Shown here one piece after another: positions 5,598-11,865 of a DNA stretch of 11,865 nt. Source of the DNA: an uncultured Dysosmobacter sp. (lineage in GTDB: Bacteria > Bacillota > Clostridia > Oscillospirales > Oscillospiraceae); NCBI GenBank assembly GCA_934597465.1, contig CAKTSC010000025.1, positions 1 through 11,865 of the forward strand, written 5' to 3'. Position 1 is the stretch's first letter. Every line of letters begins with the position of its first letter. The notes below the pieces were generated by a model. That model saw only the letters and a program-made list of their open reading frames with translations. It had not been told where the DNA came from and did not search any database. Both the position numbers and the translations under genes were made by a program.

Positions 5598-7327
5598 TCC
5601 TGCAAGCCTTGACCCGGCACTATGAGGATCTGCTGCGGCGGGGAGATATCGCCGCCCCCGGCTGGGCCCCCGCGAGGATCAGCTTTGCCCTGTGTCTGGA
5701 CGGAGACGGCGCACTGACGCAGATCATTTCGATCCTGCAGCCGGTGGAAACCGGAAAGAAAGCCGTTCTGCGGCCGCAGGAAATGCAGCTTCCGGCAGCT
5801 GTCAAGCGCACGATGGGCATTGCGGCGAACTTCCTCTGGGATAACTCCGCCTATCTCCTCGGCGTGGATCAGAAGGGAAAGCCCCAGCGGAGCCGGGAGT
5901 GCTTCGCGTCTGCCGCCGCACTGCATCACCGCGTTTTGGACGGTGTGGATTCGCCCATTGCCCGGGCGATCCTGACCTTCTTCGACACCTGGCAGCCGGA
6001 AAGTGCAGCGGAGCATCCTGCTCTTGCGGGGCAGCTTGAGGACGTTACCGCCGGAGCGAATCTCCTTTTCCGGGTGGATGGCCGCTACCCCCAGGAGGAT
6101 GCCGCCATCCGGGAAGCCTGGGAGCGGTATCAGGACGGCGGCGGCGAGGACGCCGTGCAGATGCAGTGCCTGGTGACCGGGCGGGAAGACGAGATCGCCG
6201 CCGTGCATCCCGCCATCAAAGGCGTCCGGGACGCCCAATCCAGCGGCGCGGCACTGGTTTCCTTCAACGCGCCCGCCTTCTGCTCCTACGGCCATGAGCA
6301 GAACTTCAACGCCCCGGTGGGGAAGTACGCCGCCTTCGCCTATACCGCCGCCCTCAACCATCTGCTGGCGGATCGAAACCATGTGCAGATCATCGGCGAC
6401 ACCACTGTGGTCTGCTGGGCGGAGGGCGCGGAGCCTGCCTACCAGGACTTCTTTTCCGCCGCGATGAACGGCGAGAGCTCCAGCGGGCTTTCCGACAATG
6501 ACCTGCGCGCCGCGCTGAAGCGGCTTTCCCAGGGGCTTCCCTGTGAGGATCTGGGCATCGACCCGGAGCGGCCCTTCTACATTCTGGGCCTGGCGCCCAA
6601 CGCCGCCCGGCTCTCCGTGCGCTTCTTTCTGCGGGACAGCTTCGGCAAGCTGATGCAGCATGTCAATGCCCACTATGAGCGGCTGGAGATCCAGCGGCCG
6701 TCCTTCGCAAAGCAGGGCATCCTGCCGCTCTGGGCACTGCTGCGGGAAACGGTGAACCTGAACTCCCGGGATAAGGAGCCCTCGCCCGCCATGGCGGGCG
6801 CCACGGCACGGGCCATCTTTTCCGGCGGCCAGTATCCGGTCTCGCTGCTGGAGGCGGTGATGCTCCGCATCCGGGCGGAACGGGATATCACCTGGGGACG
6901 GGCCGCGATCCTGAAAGCCTACTACCTGAGAAATCCCAACGACGACTGCCCAGAGGAGGTTTTAACTATGAGTCTGAATGAGGCCAGCACCAATCCCGCC
7001 TATACCCTGGGCCGCCTGTTCTCGGTCTATGAGGCGGCACAGGAGAAGGCCAACCCCGGCATCAACACCACCATCAAGGATAAGTACTTCAACTCCGCCG
7101 CGGCTATGCCCGCCAGCATCTTTCCGGTGCTGAACAACCTTTACCAGAAGCACCTGCGGAAGCTGGACGCCGGAATGCGCGTCTACTTTGACCGGCAGGT
7201 CAGTGCCCTGAAAAGCATTCTGGGGGAGAGCTACCCCGCCCGGATGACCCTGGCCCAGCAGGGCGCCTTTGACCTTGGCTACTATCATCAGACCCAGAAG
7301 CGCTATATGAAGAAGGAGGAACAGTGA
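5594..7327 (+). CDS. cas8c: Type I-C Cascade large subunit Cas8c (Csd1)
   Basis: Cas8c recognises the PAM and recruits Cas3. The 577 residues match the usual Csd1 length. Conserved stretches are CLVTG (from residue 192), HPAIKGV, and SFNAPAFCSYG (from 223), followed by NAPVGKYAAFAYTAALN and a GDTTVVCWAE segment. The C-terminal 119 residues form the Cas11c region, which is also translated on its own from an internal start. The ATG lies in a 4-nt overlap with the cas5 stop, implying translational coupling. The frame is intact and its codon use resembles the neighbouring cas genes. Confidence 0.95.
   Translation: MILQALTRHYEDLLRRGDIAAPGWAPARISFALCLDGDGALTQIISILQPVETGKKAVLRPQEMQLPAAVKRTMGIAANFLWDNSAYLLGVDQKGKPQRSRECFASAAALHHRVLDGVDSPIARAILTFFDTWQPESAAEHPALAGQLEDVTAGANLLFRVDGRYPQEDAAIREAWERYQDGGGEDAVQMQCLVTGREDEIAAVHPAIKGVRDAQSSGAALVSFNAPAFCSYGHEQNFNAPVGKYAAFAYTAALNHLLADRNHVQIIGDTTVVCWAEGAEPAYQDFFSAAMNGESSSGLSDNDLRAALKRLSQGLPCEDLGIDPERPFYILGLAPNAARLSVRFFLRDSFGKLMQHVNAHYERLEIQRPSFAKQGILPLWALLRETVNLNSRDKEPSPAMAGATARAIFSGGQYPVSLLEAVMLRIRAERDITWGRAAILKAYYLRNPNDDCPEEVLTMSLNEASTNPAYTLGRLFSVYEAAQEKANPGINTTIKDKYFNSAAAMPASIFPVLNNLYQKHLRKLDAGMRVYFDRQVSALKSILGESYPARMTLAQQGAFDLGYYHQTQKRYMKKEEQ
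6952..6959 (+). promoter_or_regulatory. Internal ribosome binding site for Cas11c within cas8c
   Basis: AGAGGAGG lies inside the cas8c reading frame, exactly 8 nt before the in-frame ATG at 6968. The AT-rich stretch TTTTAACT separates the two in an otherwise GC-rich gene, which marks selection for internal initiation. Confidence 0.85.
6968..7327 (+). CDS. cas11c: Cascade small subunit Cas11c, internal translation product of cas8c
   Basis: Type I-C systems make the small subunit from an internal start in the 3' end of cas8c, and it binds along the Cascade belly to stabilise the R-loop (established for the subtype). Here codon 459 of cas8c is an ATG with a near-ideal AGAGGAGG 8 nt upstream. 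It gives a 119-residue protein in the same frame with the same stop. The sequence contains AYTLGRLFSVYEAAQ and GINTTIKDKYF, typical of this region, and is predicted to be mostly helical. Gene finders normally miss it because it is nested. Confidence 0.85.
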   Translation: MSLNEASTNPAYTLGRLFSVYEAAQEKANPGINTTIKDKYFNSAAAMPASIFPVLNNLYQKHLRKLDAGMRVYFDRQVSALKSILGESYPARMTLAQQGAFDLGYYHQTQKRYMKKEEQ

Positions 7328-7329
7328 CC

Positions 7330-8214
7330 ATGGAGCCTATCAAGAATCGGTATGAATTTGTGGTGTTTTTCGATGTGGAGAACGGGAACCCCAACGGCGA
7401 CCCGGACGCGGGCAATATGCCCCGGGTGGATCCGGAGACCGGCTACGGCCTGGTGACGGACGTCTGCATCAAGCGCAAGATCCGGAACTATGTGGAGATG
7501 GCCAAGGAAGGGGAGAGCGGCTACCGCATCTACATCAAGGACGGCGTTCCCCTGAACACCAGCGACAAGGAGGCCTGTGCCTATGTGGGCGTGGAGCCGG
7601 ACAAGCTGAAAGAGGCCAAGAAGAAGGACGGGCAGCTGGACGAAAAACTCCGGGATTTCATGTGCTCCAATTTCTATGACATCCGAACCTTCGGCGCGGT
7701 GATGACCACCTTCGTGAAGGGGGCCCTCAACTGCGGCCAGGTTCGCGGCCCGGTGCAGCTGGGCTTCGCCCGCAGCGTGGATCCCATCCTGCCCCAGGAG
7801 GTCACCATCACCCGGGTCGCCATCACCACCGAGGCGGACGCGGAGAAGAAGGGCACGGAGATGGGCCGCAAGTACATCGTTCCCTACGGACTCTACCGGG
7901 CGGAGGGCTATGTCTCCGCCAATCTGGCCCGCAAGACCACCGGCTTCTCTCAGGAGGATCTGGAACTTCTCTGGACGGCGATCCTTAACATGTTCGAGAA
8001 CGATCACTCCGCCGCCCGGGGCAAGATGGCGGTGCGGGAGCTCATCGTCTTCCGGCATGACACGGAGCTTGGCTGCACCCCGGCCCACAAGCTCTTTGAT
8101 CTGGTGAAAGCGGAGCGCAAGGACGGCGTCACTACTCCCAGAAGCTACGAGGATTACACGGTCGCGGTGGAGGAGCATCTGCCTGACGGTGTCACCTGCA
8201 CGCGGATGGGGTGA
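7330..8214 (+). CDS. cas7c: Type I-C Cascade backbone Cas7c (Csd2)
   Basis: Cas7 subunits polymerise along the crRNA spacer to form the Cascade backbone. The protein has 294 residues. The near-invariant N-terminal signature is present: FDVENGNPNGDPDAGNMPR around residues 14-32, then GLVTDVCIKRKIRNYV. Further on come NFYDIRTFGAVM, GPVQLGFARSVDPILPQ and YGLYRAEGYVSA. The frame opens two codons earlier at a GTG (7324), but the ATG at 7330 is 10 nt from AAGGAGG (7313-7319), against only 4 nt for the GTG, and it fits the family N-terminus. cas8 ends 2 nt before this ATG; the cas4 start overlaps the cas7 stop by 4 nt. Confidence 0.95.
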   Translation: MEPIKNRYEFVVFFDVENGNPNGDPDAGNMPRVDPETGYGLVTDVCIKRKIRNYVEMAKEGESGYRIYIKDGVPLNTSDKEACAYVGVEPDKLKEAKKKDGQLDEKLRDFMCSNFYDIRTFGAVMTTFVKGALNCGQVRGPVQLGFARSVDPILPQEVTITRVAITTEADAEKKGTEMGRKYIVPYGLYRAEGYVSANLARKTTGFSQEDLELLWTAILNMFENDHSAARGKMAVRELIVFRHDTELGCTPAHKLFDLVKAERKDGVTTPRSYEDYTVAVEEHLPDGVTCTRMG

Positions 8215-8873
8215 TCTATCCGGAGGAGGACTTCCTTCAGCTCTCGGGGCTGCAGCACTTTAAGTTCTGCCGGCGGCAGTGGGCGCTGATCCATGTGGAA
8301 AACCTGTGGGCGGAGAATTTCCGTACCACGGACGGGGCCATCTTCCATGAGAATGCCCACAACGGCGACGCCGCGGAAAGCCGGGGCGACCTGCTCCTCA
8401 CCCGTGGGATGCGGGTCTTCTCCCCGACCCTGGGGGTCTCGGGAAGCTGCGATGTGGTGGAATTCCGCCGGGATCCCGGCGGAATCCCCCTCGCGGGACG
8501 GGAAGGGCTGTGGCAGCCCTTCCCGGTGGAATACAAGCGGGGACGGCCCAAGGAGCACGACGCCGACGCCCTGCAGCTCTGCGGCCAGGCCATGTGTCTG
8601 GAAGAGATACTCTGCTGCGAGATCCCGGCAGGCGCCCTCTACTACGGTGAAATCCGGCGGCGCAGGGAGATCCCCCTGACGGACGCCCTCCGGCAGGAGG
8701 TTCGGACGCTCCTGGCGGAGATGCACCGGTTCTATGAGCGGGGCTATACGCCCCGGGTGAAGCCCGGCAAGGGCTGCAATGCCTGCTCCCTGAAGGAGCT
8801 GTGCCTTCCCAAGCTGATGGGACGCAAGTCCGTCTCCGCCTACCTGCGCCGCGCCGTGGAGGATACGCCATGA
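8211..8873 (+). CDS. cas4: Type I-C Cas4: RecB-like nuclease for spacer PAM selection and trimming
   Basis: Cas4 works with Cas1-Cas2 to select protospacers next to a PAM and trim their ends before integration. The 220-residue protein has the four iron-sulfur cysteines expected of the family: C20 (HFKFCRRQW) and a C-terminal cluster C189, C192, C198 (CNACSLKELC). Nuclease-core residues are visible in SCDVVEF, in VEYKRGR and in the ALQLCGQAMCLEE helix. Translation starts at GTG in a GTGA overlap with the cas7 stop. No separate strong ribosome binding site is seen, so it is probably coupled. The stop overlaps the cas1 ATG in the same way. Confidence 0.94.
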   Translation: MIYPEEDFLQLSGLQHFKFCRRQWALIHVENLWAENFRTTDGAIFHENAHNGDAAESRGDLLLTRGMRVFSPTLGVSGSCDVVEFRRDPGGIPLAGREGLWQPFPVEYKRGRPKEHDADALQLCGQAMCLEEILCCEIPAGALYYGEIRRRREIPLTDALRQEVRTLLAEMHRFYERGYTPRVKPGKGCNACSLKELCLPKLMGRKSVSAYLRRAVEDTP

Positions 8874-9901
8874 GACAGCTTTTGAACACCCTTTTCGTCA
8901 CCTCGGAGGATGTCTACCTCTCCCTGGACGGGGAGAACGTGGTGGCCAGCCGGGGAGGGGAGACGGTGGCCCGCTACCCCCTCCACACGCTGCAGGGCAT
9001 CCTCTGCTTCTCCTATGCCGGGGCATCCCCGGCCCTGATGGGAGCGTGCGCCCGGCGGGAGATCGGGCTCACATTCTGCTCTCCCCGGGGACGTTTCCTG
9101 GCCCGGGTCTCCGGCCCGGCCCAGGGGAACGTCCTGCTGCGCCGGATGCAGTATCGGACGGCGGACGACCCGGCCCAGAGCTGCCGCATCGCCCGGAACA
9201 TGATCCTCGGCAAGGTCTACAACGCCCGCTGGAGTGTGGAACGGGCCCGCCGGGATCACGCCCTCCGCATCGACGGGGCGCGCTGCGCCGCCGTCTCCGC
9301 CCAGCTTCAGGGCCTGCTGCCGCAGATTGCGGCGGAGACCTCCCTGGAGAGCCTGCGGGGGCTGGAGGGGGCCGCCGCCACCGCTTACTTCAGTGTGCTG
9401 GATGAACTGATCCTCCAGGGAAAGGAGACGTTCTTCTTCCGGGAACGCAGCCGCCGTCCGCCGCTGGACGCTTTCAACGCGCTGCTCTCCTTCGCATACA
9501 GCCTGCTGGCTCACGACTGCGCTTCGGCGCTGGAGAGCGTGGGCCTGGACGCCTATGTGGGGTACCTCCACCGGGATCGCCCGGGACGGGAGTCCCTGGC
9601 GCTGGATCTGGTGGAGGAGCTGCGTCCCTGCCTTGCCGACCGCTTCGTGCTGACCCTGGTGAATAACCGGGTGGTAAAGCGCTCCGATTTCGACTTCCGG
9701 GAGAACGGCGCGGTATGGCTGACGGACGATGGGCGCAGAACCTTCCTGCAGAAGTGGCAGGAACGGAAGCGGGAGACCATCACCCATCCCTTCCTGGAGG
9801 AGAAGCTGCCCTGGGGGCTGGTGCCCTACGTGCAGAGTCTGCTGCTGGCCCGGTATCTCCGGGGCGACCTGGAGGAGTATCCGCCGTTTCTTTGGAAGTG
9901 A
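8870..9901 (+). CDS. cas1: Type I-C Cas1 integrase
   Basis: Cas1 catalyses insertion of new spacers at the leader end of the array, as a complex with Cas2. The protein has 343 residues, typical for subtype I-C. The metal-binding catalytic residues are readable: E166 in LRGLEGAAA, H234 in YVGYLHRDRPGR, and E249 in ALDLVEELRP. The N-terminal NTLFVTSEDVYLSLDGENVV and the C-terminal PYVQSLLLARYLRGD also fit the subtype. The ATG overlaps the cas4 stop by 4 nt (ATGA). All catalytic positions are intact, and the near-identical repeats next to the leader suggest recent acquisition. Confidence 0.97.
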   Translation: MRQLLNTLFVTSEDVYLSLDGENVVASRGGETVARYPLHTLQGILCFSYAGASPALMGACARREIGLTFCSPRGRFLARVSGPAQGNVLLRRMQYRTADDPAQSCRIARNMILGKVYNARWSVERARRDHALRIDGARCAAVSAQLQGLLPQIAAETSLESLRGLEGAAATAYFSVLDELILQGKETFFFRERSRRPPLDAFNALLSFAYSLLAHDCASALESVGLDAYVGYLHRDRPGRESLALDLVEELRPCLADRFVLTLVNNRVVKRSDFDFRENGAVWLTDDGRRTFLQKWQERKRETITHPFLEEKLPWGLVPYVQSLLLARYLRGDLEEYPPFLWK

Positions 9902-9908
9902 GGGAAAT

Positions 9909-10199
9909 ATGCTGGTCGTCATCACCTACGATGTCAACACCGAGGATGCCGCCGGGCGGAAGCGCCTGCGGCAGATCGCCCGCCAGTGCGTGAACTACGG
10001 CCAACGGGTGCAGAACTCCGTTTTTGAGTGCCTGCTGGACACGGCCCAATGCCGGAGCCTGCAGAATACGCTCTGCCGGATCATGGATCCGGAGAAGGAC
10101 AGCCTGCGCTTTTACTATCTGGGCAAGAACTACGAGCGCAAGATCGAGCACTTTGGCTGCAAGCGGAGCTATCTGCCGGAGGACACCCTGCTGGTCTAG
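9909..10199 (+). CDS. cas2: Cas2, adaptation complex subunit
   Basis: Cas2 dimers form the scaffold that holds two Cas1 dimers during spacer integration. The product has 96 residues, beginning MLVVITYDVNTED with the conserved aspartate D8 after the first beta strand, then RRLR-like basic residues and QNSVFECLL. The frame is open 60 codons upstream inside cas1, but only the ATG at 9909 gives the family N-terminus; AGGGAAAT precedes it. It lies 7 nt after cas1 and is the last gene of the operon. The leader follows directly. Confidence 0.95.
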   Translation: MLVVITYDVNTEDAAGRKRLRQIARQCVNYGQRVQNSVFECLLDTAQCRSLQNTLCRIMDPEKDSLRFYYLGKNYERKIEHFGCKRSYLPEDTLLV

Positions 10200-10380
10200 T
10201 GCGAGGTGGGAGCGCCCGACCTGGAGCGGGGCGGTTCGCACCCGGAGGAAAGAGAGACGCCGCATATGGGTTTTAGCCGCAGCGGGCGGTTTTGGCTCTT
10301 TCTGAAGGGGTAAAGTGGTTTTTTGCAGAGAAGATCTCTGTTTTTAGCAAAAATGCGCGAAGGATTTGTGCATTTTTGCT
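10200..10380 (+). promoter_or_regulatory. CRISPR leader
   Basis: These 181 nt between cas2 and the first repeat are non-coding. The first half is GC-rich and the second AT-rich. The AT-rich half holds a 6-bp hairpin, CAGAGA with TCTCTG (10326-10340), followed by five T, which could end cas operon transcripts. Next to it is an 11-bp inverted repeat that abuts repeat 1. Position, polarity and near-perfect repeats on this side identify it as the leader. I could not place the array promoter with confidence. Confidence 0.8.
10346..10380. repeat. Perfect inverted repeat at the leader-repeat junction
   Basis: AGCAAAAATGC (10346-10356) and its exact complement (10370-10380) flank 13 nt. The right arm ends on the base before repeat 1, so the structure coincides with the integration site. 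Confidence 0.85.
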
Positions 10381-11217
10381 GTCGCGGCCCGCAAGGGCCG
10401 CGTGGATTGAAATTGAAAGGAGATCATCATGGCTGAAAAACAAACCAAGTCGCGGCCCGCAAGGGCCGCGTGGATTGAAATTTGAACTGGTTGAATGGGT
10501 TAACTGATGGCCAAAAGTCGCGGCCCGCAAGGGCCGCGTGGATTGAAATTTTTGGGATGCCGTGCAGGCGGCGTCCGGCCAAGTCGCGGCCCGCAAGGGC
10601 CGCGTGGATTGAAATGTGCACTTGAGTGTGATTATGAGACTATTTTACCGTCGCGGCCCGCAAGGACCGCGTGGATTGAAATACCCGGTTGCTTCCGGCC
10701 GGGCTCTCCAGCACGCCGAGTCGCGGCCCGCAAGGGCCGCGTGGATTGAAATAGCAGATTATCTCCCATACTTGGGAGAGTAACTATAAGTCGCGGCCCG
10801 CAAGGGCCGTGTGGATTGAAATACGTGAAACAAACGGTTCCGCCGGGGTTCATCCGTGTCGCGGCCCGCAAGGGCCGTGTGGATTGAAATACGCAGCTCG
10901 GCGTTGTCCTGCTCCAGCGCGGCGTCGCGGCCCGCAAGGGCCGTGTGGATTGAAATTTTGCGGCCTTGTGGATCGTGATCTCGCTTTCATGGTCGCGGCC
11001 CGCAAGGGCCGCGTGGATTGAAATAAGTAATGATTTCTAATTCTATGATCTAGCACTTTGTCGCGGCCCGTGAGGGCCGCGCGGGTTGAAATGGCACGAC
11101 AAAGATGGACTTCTGGCACAGCCCCGTGAGGGGCACGCGGATTGAAATATTCAGCAGTCCTTGAACTCGGAAGGGCTGCCGTTCGTCGCGGCCTGGGAGG
11201 GCTGCGGGGGTTGAAAT
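10381..11217 (+). CRISPR. Type I-C CRISPR array, 13 repeats, 12 spacers
   Basis: The 33-nt repeat is GT, stem CGCGGCCC, loop GCAA, stem GGGCCGCG, then the handle TGGATTGAAAT. Repeats start at 10381, 10449, 10517, 10583, 10650, 10720, 10790, 10858, 10924, 10992, 11060, 11116 and 11185. Spacers 1-10 are 35, 35, 33, 34, 37, 37, 35, 33, 35 and 35 nt; spacer 11 is 23 nt and spacer 12 is 36 nt. Variants: repeat 5 has G17 to A (a mismatch in the stem); repeats 7-9 have C21 to T (a G-U pair). Repeats 11-13 are increasingly degenerate at the far end. The array is read in the same direction as the cas genes, leader on the left. Confidence 0.97.
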
Positions 11218-11245
11218 GCTACTGGCCTTTCCGGTAAGCTGGAAA

Positions 11246-11354
11246 GCGGTGCCGCAAGCAGAGGAACTGCGGGGGTTGAAAGAAAGAAGGATGTGGCTGT
11301 GGGCATGTACTGCATGCAGGTGTCATGGCTCACGAGGGGTGTTTGGTTGGGATT
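11246..11354 (+). repeat. Two fossil repeats beyond the array end
   Basis: Repeat 14 (about 11246-11282) keeps GCGG, GCCGCAAG and the 3' end GGTTGAAA but has an insertion in the stem region. Repeat 15 (11322-11354) matches the consensus at 20 of 33 positions without gaps; 8 of its 13 differences are transitions. Their spacing of about 39 nt fits array periodicity. Beyond 11354 nothing repeat-like is convincing. Confidence 0.55.
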
Positions 11355-11360
11355 TCCTTT

Positions 11361-11396
11361 CCTGATTGCGCAAAAGATCAGTTTTGTGCAATCAGG
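11361..11396. repeat. Strong 15-bp hairpin of unknown role between array and rnpB
   Basis: CCTGATTGCGCAAAA (11361-11375) pairs with 11382-11396 over 15 bp with one G-U, closing a 6-nt loop. No T-run follows on either strand, so it is not a standard terminator. The rest of 11355-11500 holds no gene I can support. Confidence 0.8.
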
Positions 11397-11502
11397 AGTG
11401 CATTTCGGCTGGCGACGGCGGCAGGGGAGAGGGATTGGGCATCGTGGTGTTGTCTTATGGATCCTGGATCGGCGTTCCGCTGCGGTCTGGCTTTGCGGGC
11501 AG

Positions 11503-11538
11503 AAAAAACGCCCCGGCCGCGTGCTGCGCGGCCGGGGC
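11503..11538 (-). terminator. Rho-independent terminator of rnpB
   Basis: A perfect 12-bp GC stem (11510-11521 with 11527-11538) closes a 5-nt loop. Read on the minus strand it is followed by a run of six T (11508-11503). It lies directly after the 3' end of RNase P RNA. Confidence 0.93.
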
Positions 11539-11555
11539 CATATCGCGAGGGAAAC

Positions 11556-11865
11556 GGTAAGCCGGGTTCTGTTTTTGACAGTCATCTATCTAGACGGCCC
11601 GTCGCCGGGCCGTTCCAGCCACCCCGGGAGCGGCCGGGCAAGCCGTGGGGCCCGAAGCCCCCGCTCCCACACCGGTGTTGCTCCGGATAGAGTTTACAGC
11701 GATGGGCGCTTTCACACGCCATCGGGTGAGCTCTTACCTCGCCTTTCCACCCTTACCCCGCCGACGCAAGCGCCAGCAAGGCGGTATCTCTCTGTTGCAC
11801 TTTTCCTGAAGTCGCCTTCGGCGGGCGTTACCCGCTATCCTTGCCCTGTGGAGCCCGGACTTTCC
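11556..11865 (-). ncRNA. rnpB: RNase P RNA, A type (5' end beyond the window)
   Basis: RNase P RNA is the ribozyme that removes the 5' leader of pre-tRNAs. On the minus strand the conserved blocks appear in order: GGAAAGTCCGGGCTCC at the window edge (one strand of the P4 core), then GGTAACGCC, GCAACAGAGAGATACCGCC, GGTAAGGGTG, GGTAAGAGCTCACC, GGAGCAA and TAGATAGATGACTGTC, and the 3' end AGAACCCGGCTTACC. The presence of these A-type blocks favours the ancestral type used by Clostridia over the Bacillus B type. About 50-70 nt at the 5' end (P1-P3) are missing. It runs toward the array and is shielded from it by its terminator. Confidence 0.95.

Noticed and set aside
5495..6673. Long minus-strand open frame (392 codons) opposite cas5 and cas8
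   Set aside because: Also a GC-rich shadow; it spans the cas5-cas8 overlap, and the plus-strand products are clearly recognised.
7324..7329. GTG 7324 as the cas7 start
   Set aside because: Only 4 nt from the ribosome binding site; ATG 7330 has 10 nt spacing and the expected N-terminus.
10326..10345. CAGAGA/TCTCTG hairpin plus five T as a definite cas operon terminator
   Set aside because: The stem is only 6 bp with little GC, so it is noted within the leader rather than called as a terminator.
11409..11441. A possible sixteenth fossil repeat sharing GGATTG
   Set aside because: Only 13 of 33 ungapped matches, close to what GC-rich sequence gives by chance, and its spacing from repeat 15 is too long.
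11283..11590. Open frames on both strands between array and rnpB
   Set aside because: They cross fossil repeats, the rnpB terminator and the RNA gene itself; no ribosome binding site or family pattern.

Overview
The window is a GC-rich segment of a Firmicutes chromosome, most likely a clostridial gut bacterium of the Oscillospiraceae/Ruminococcaceae type. The inference rests on three points: a SigH-like sporulation-type sigma factor, a small double zinc-ribbon protein of a kind familiar from that group, and A-type RNase P RNA. No species can be named from sequence alone.

Layout: (1) 1-1902, housekeeping genes: the C-terminal part of phosphoglucosamine mutase (glmM), a SigH-like sigma factor behind a full-consensus promoter, and a zinc-ribbon protein ending in a strong terminator. 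(2) 1903-2331, non-coding and purine-rich, ending in the cas3 promoter/operator region. (3) 2332-10199, a complete type I-C CRISPR-Cas locus in canonical order: cas3, then cas5c-cas8c(with internal cas11c)-cas7c-cas4-cas1-cas2, with most junctions overlapping by 4 nt. (4) 10200-10380, the leader. (5) 10381-11217, a CRISPR array of 13 repeats of 33 nt, with two further eroded repeats to 11354. (6) 11503-11865, RNase P RNA (rnpB) on the minus strand with its terminator; its 5' end lies outside the window.

The most interesting part is the 365-nt AT-rich gap between cas3 and cas5. On the minus strand it holds a solitary repeat-like element that keeps the exact flanks of the array repeat (5' GT and the 11-nt 3' handle TGGATTGAAAT) around a different, longer hairpin. 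After it come a short spacer-like stretch and a terminator hairpin. The first 11 nt of this pseudo-spacer match a site about 75 bp away at 10 of 11 positions; the single mismatch is at position 6, the position type I effectors do not read. That site overlaps the predicted -10 of the RNA itself and abuts the predicted -35 of the cas5 operon. This looks like a crRNA-like regulatory RNA (similar in idea to CreA/CreR RNAs) that would use Cascade to repress its own promoter, the cas operon promoter, or both. A 24-codon ORF with a strong ribosome binding site sits between that promoter and cas5; it could be a leader peptide or a CreT-like partner. All of this is inferred from sequence.

How the genes work together: Cas4-Cas1-Cas2 add spacers at the leader end; Cas5c processes the transcript; Cas5c-Cas7c-Cas8c-Cas11c form Cascade; Cas3 degrades the target. 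The array is polar: repeats next to the leader are near identical, while those at the far end decay but keep a hairpin with a GNRA loop as far as repeat 13.
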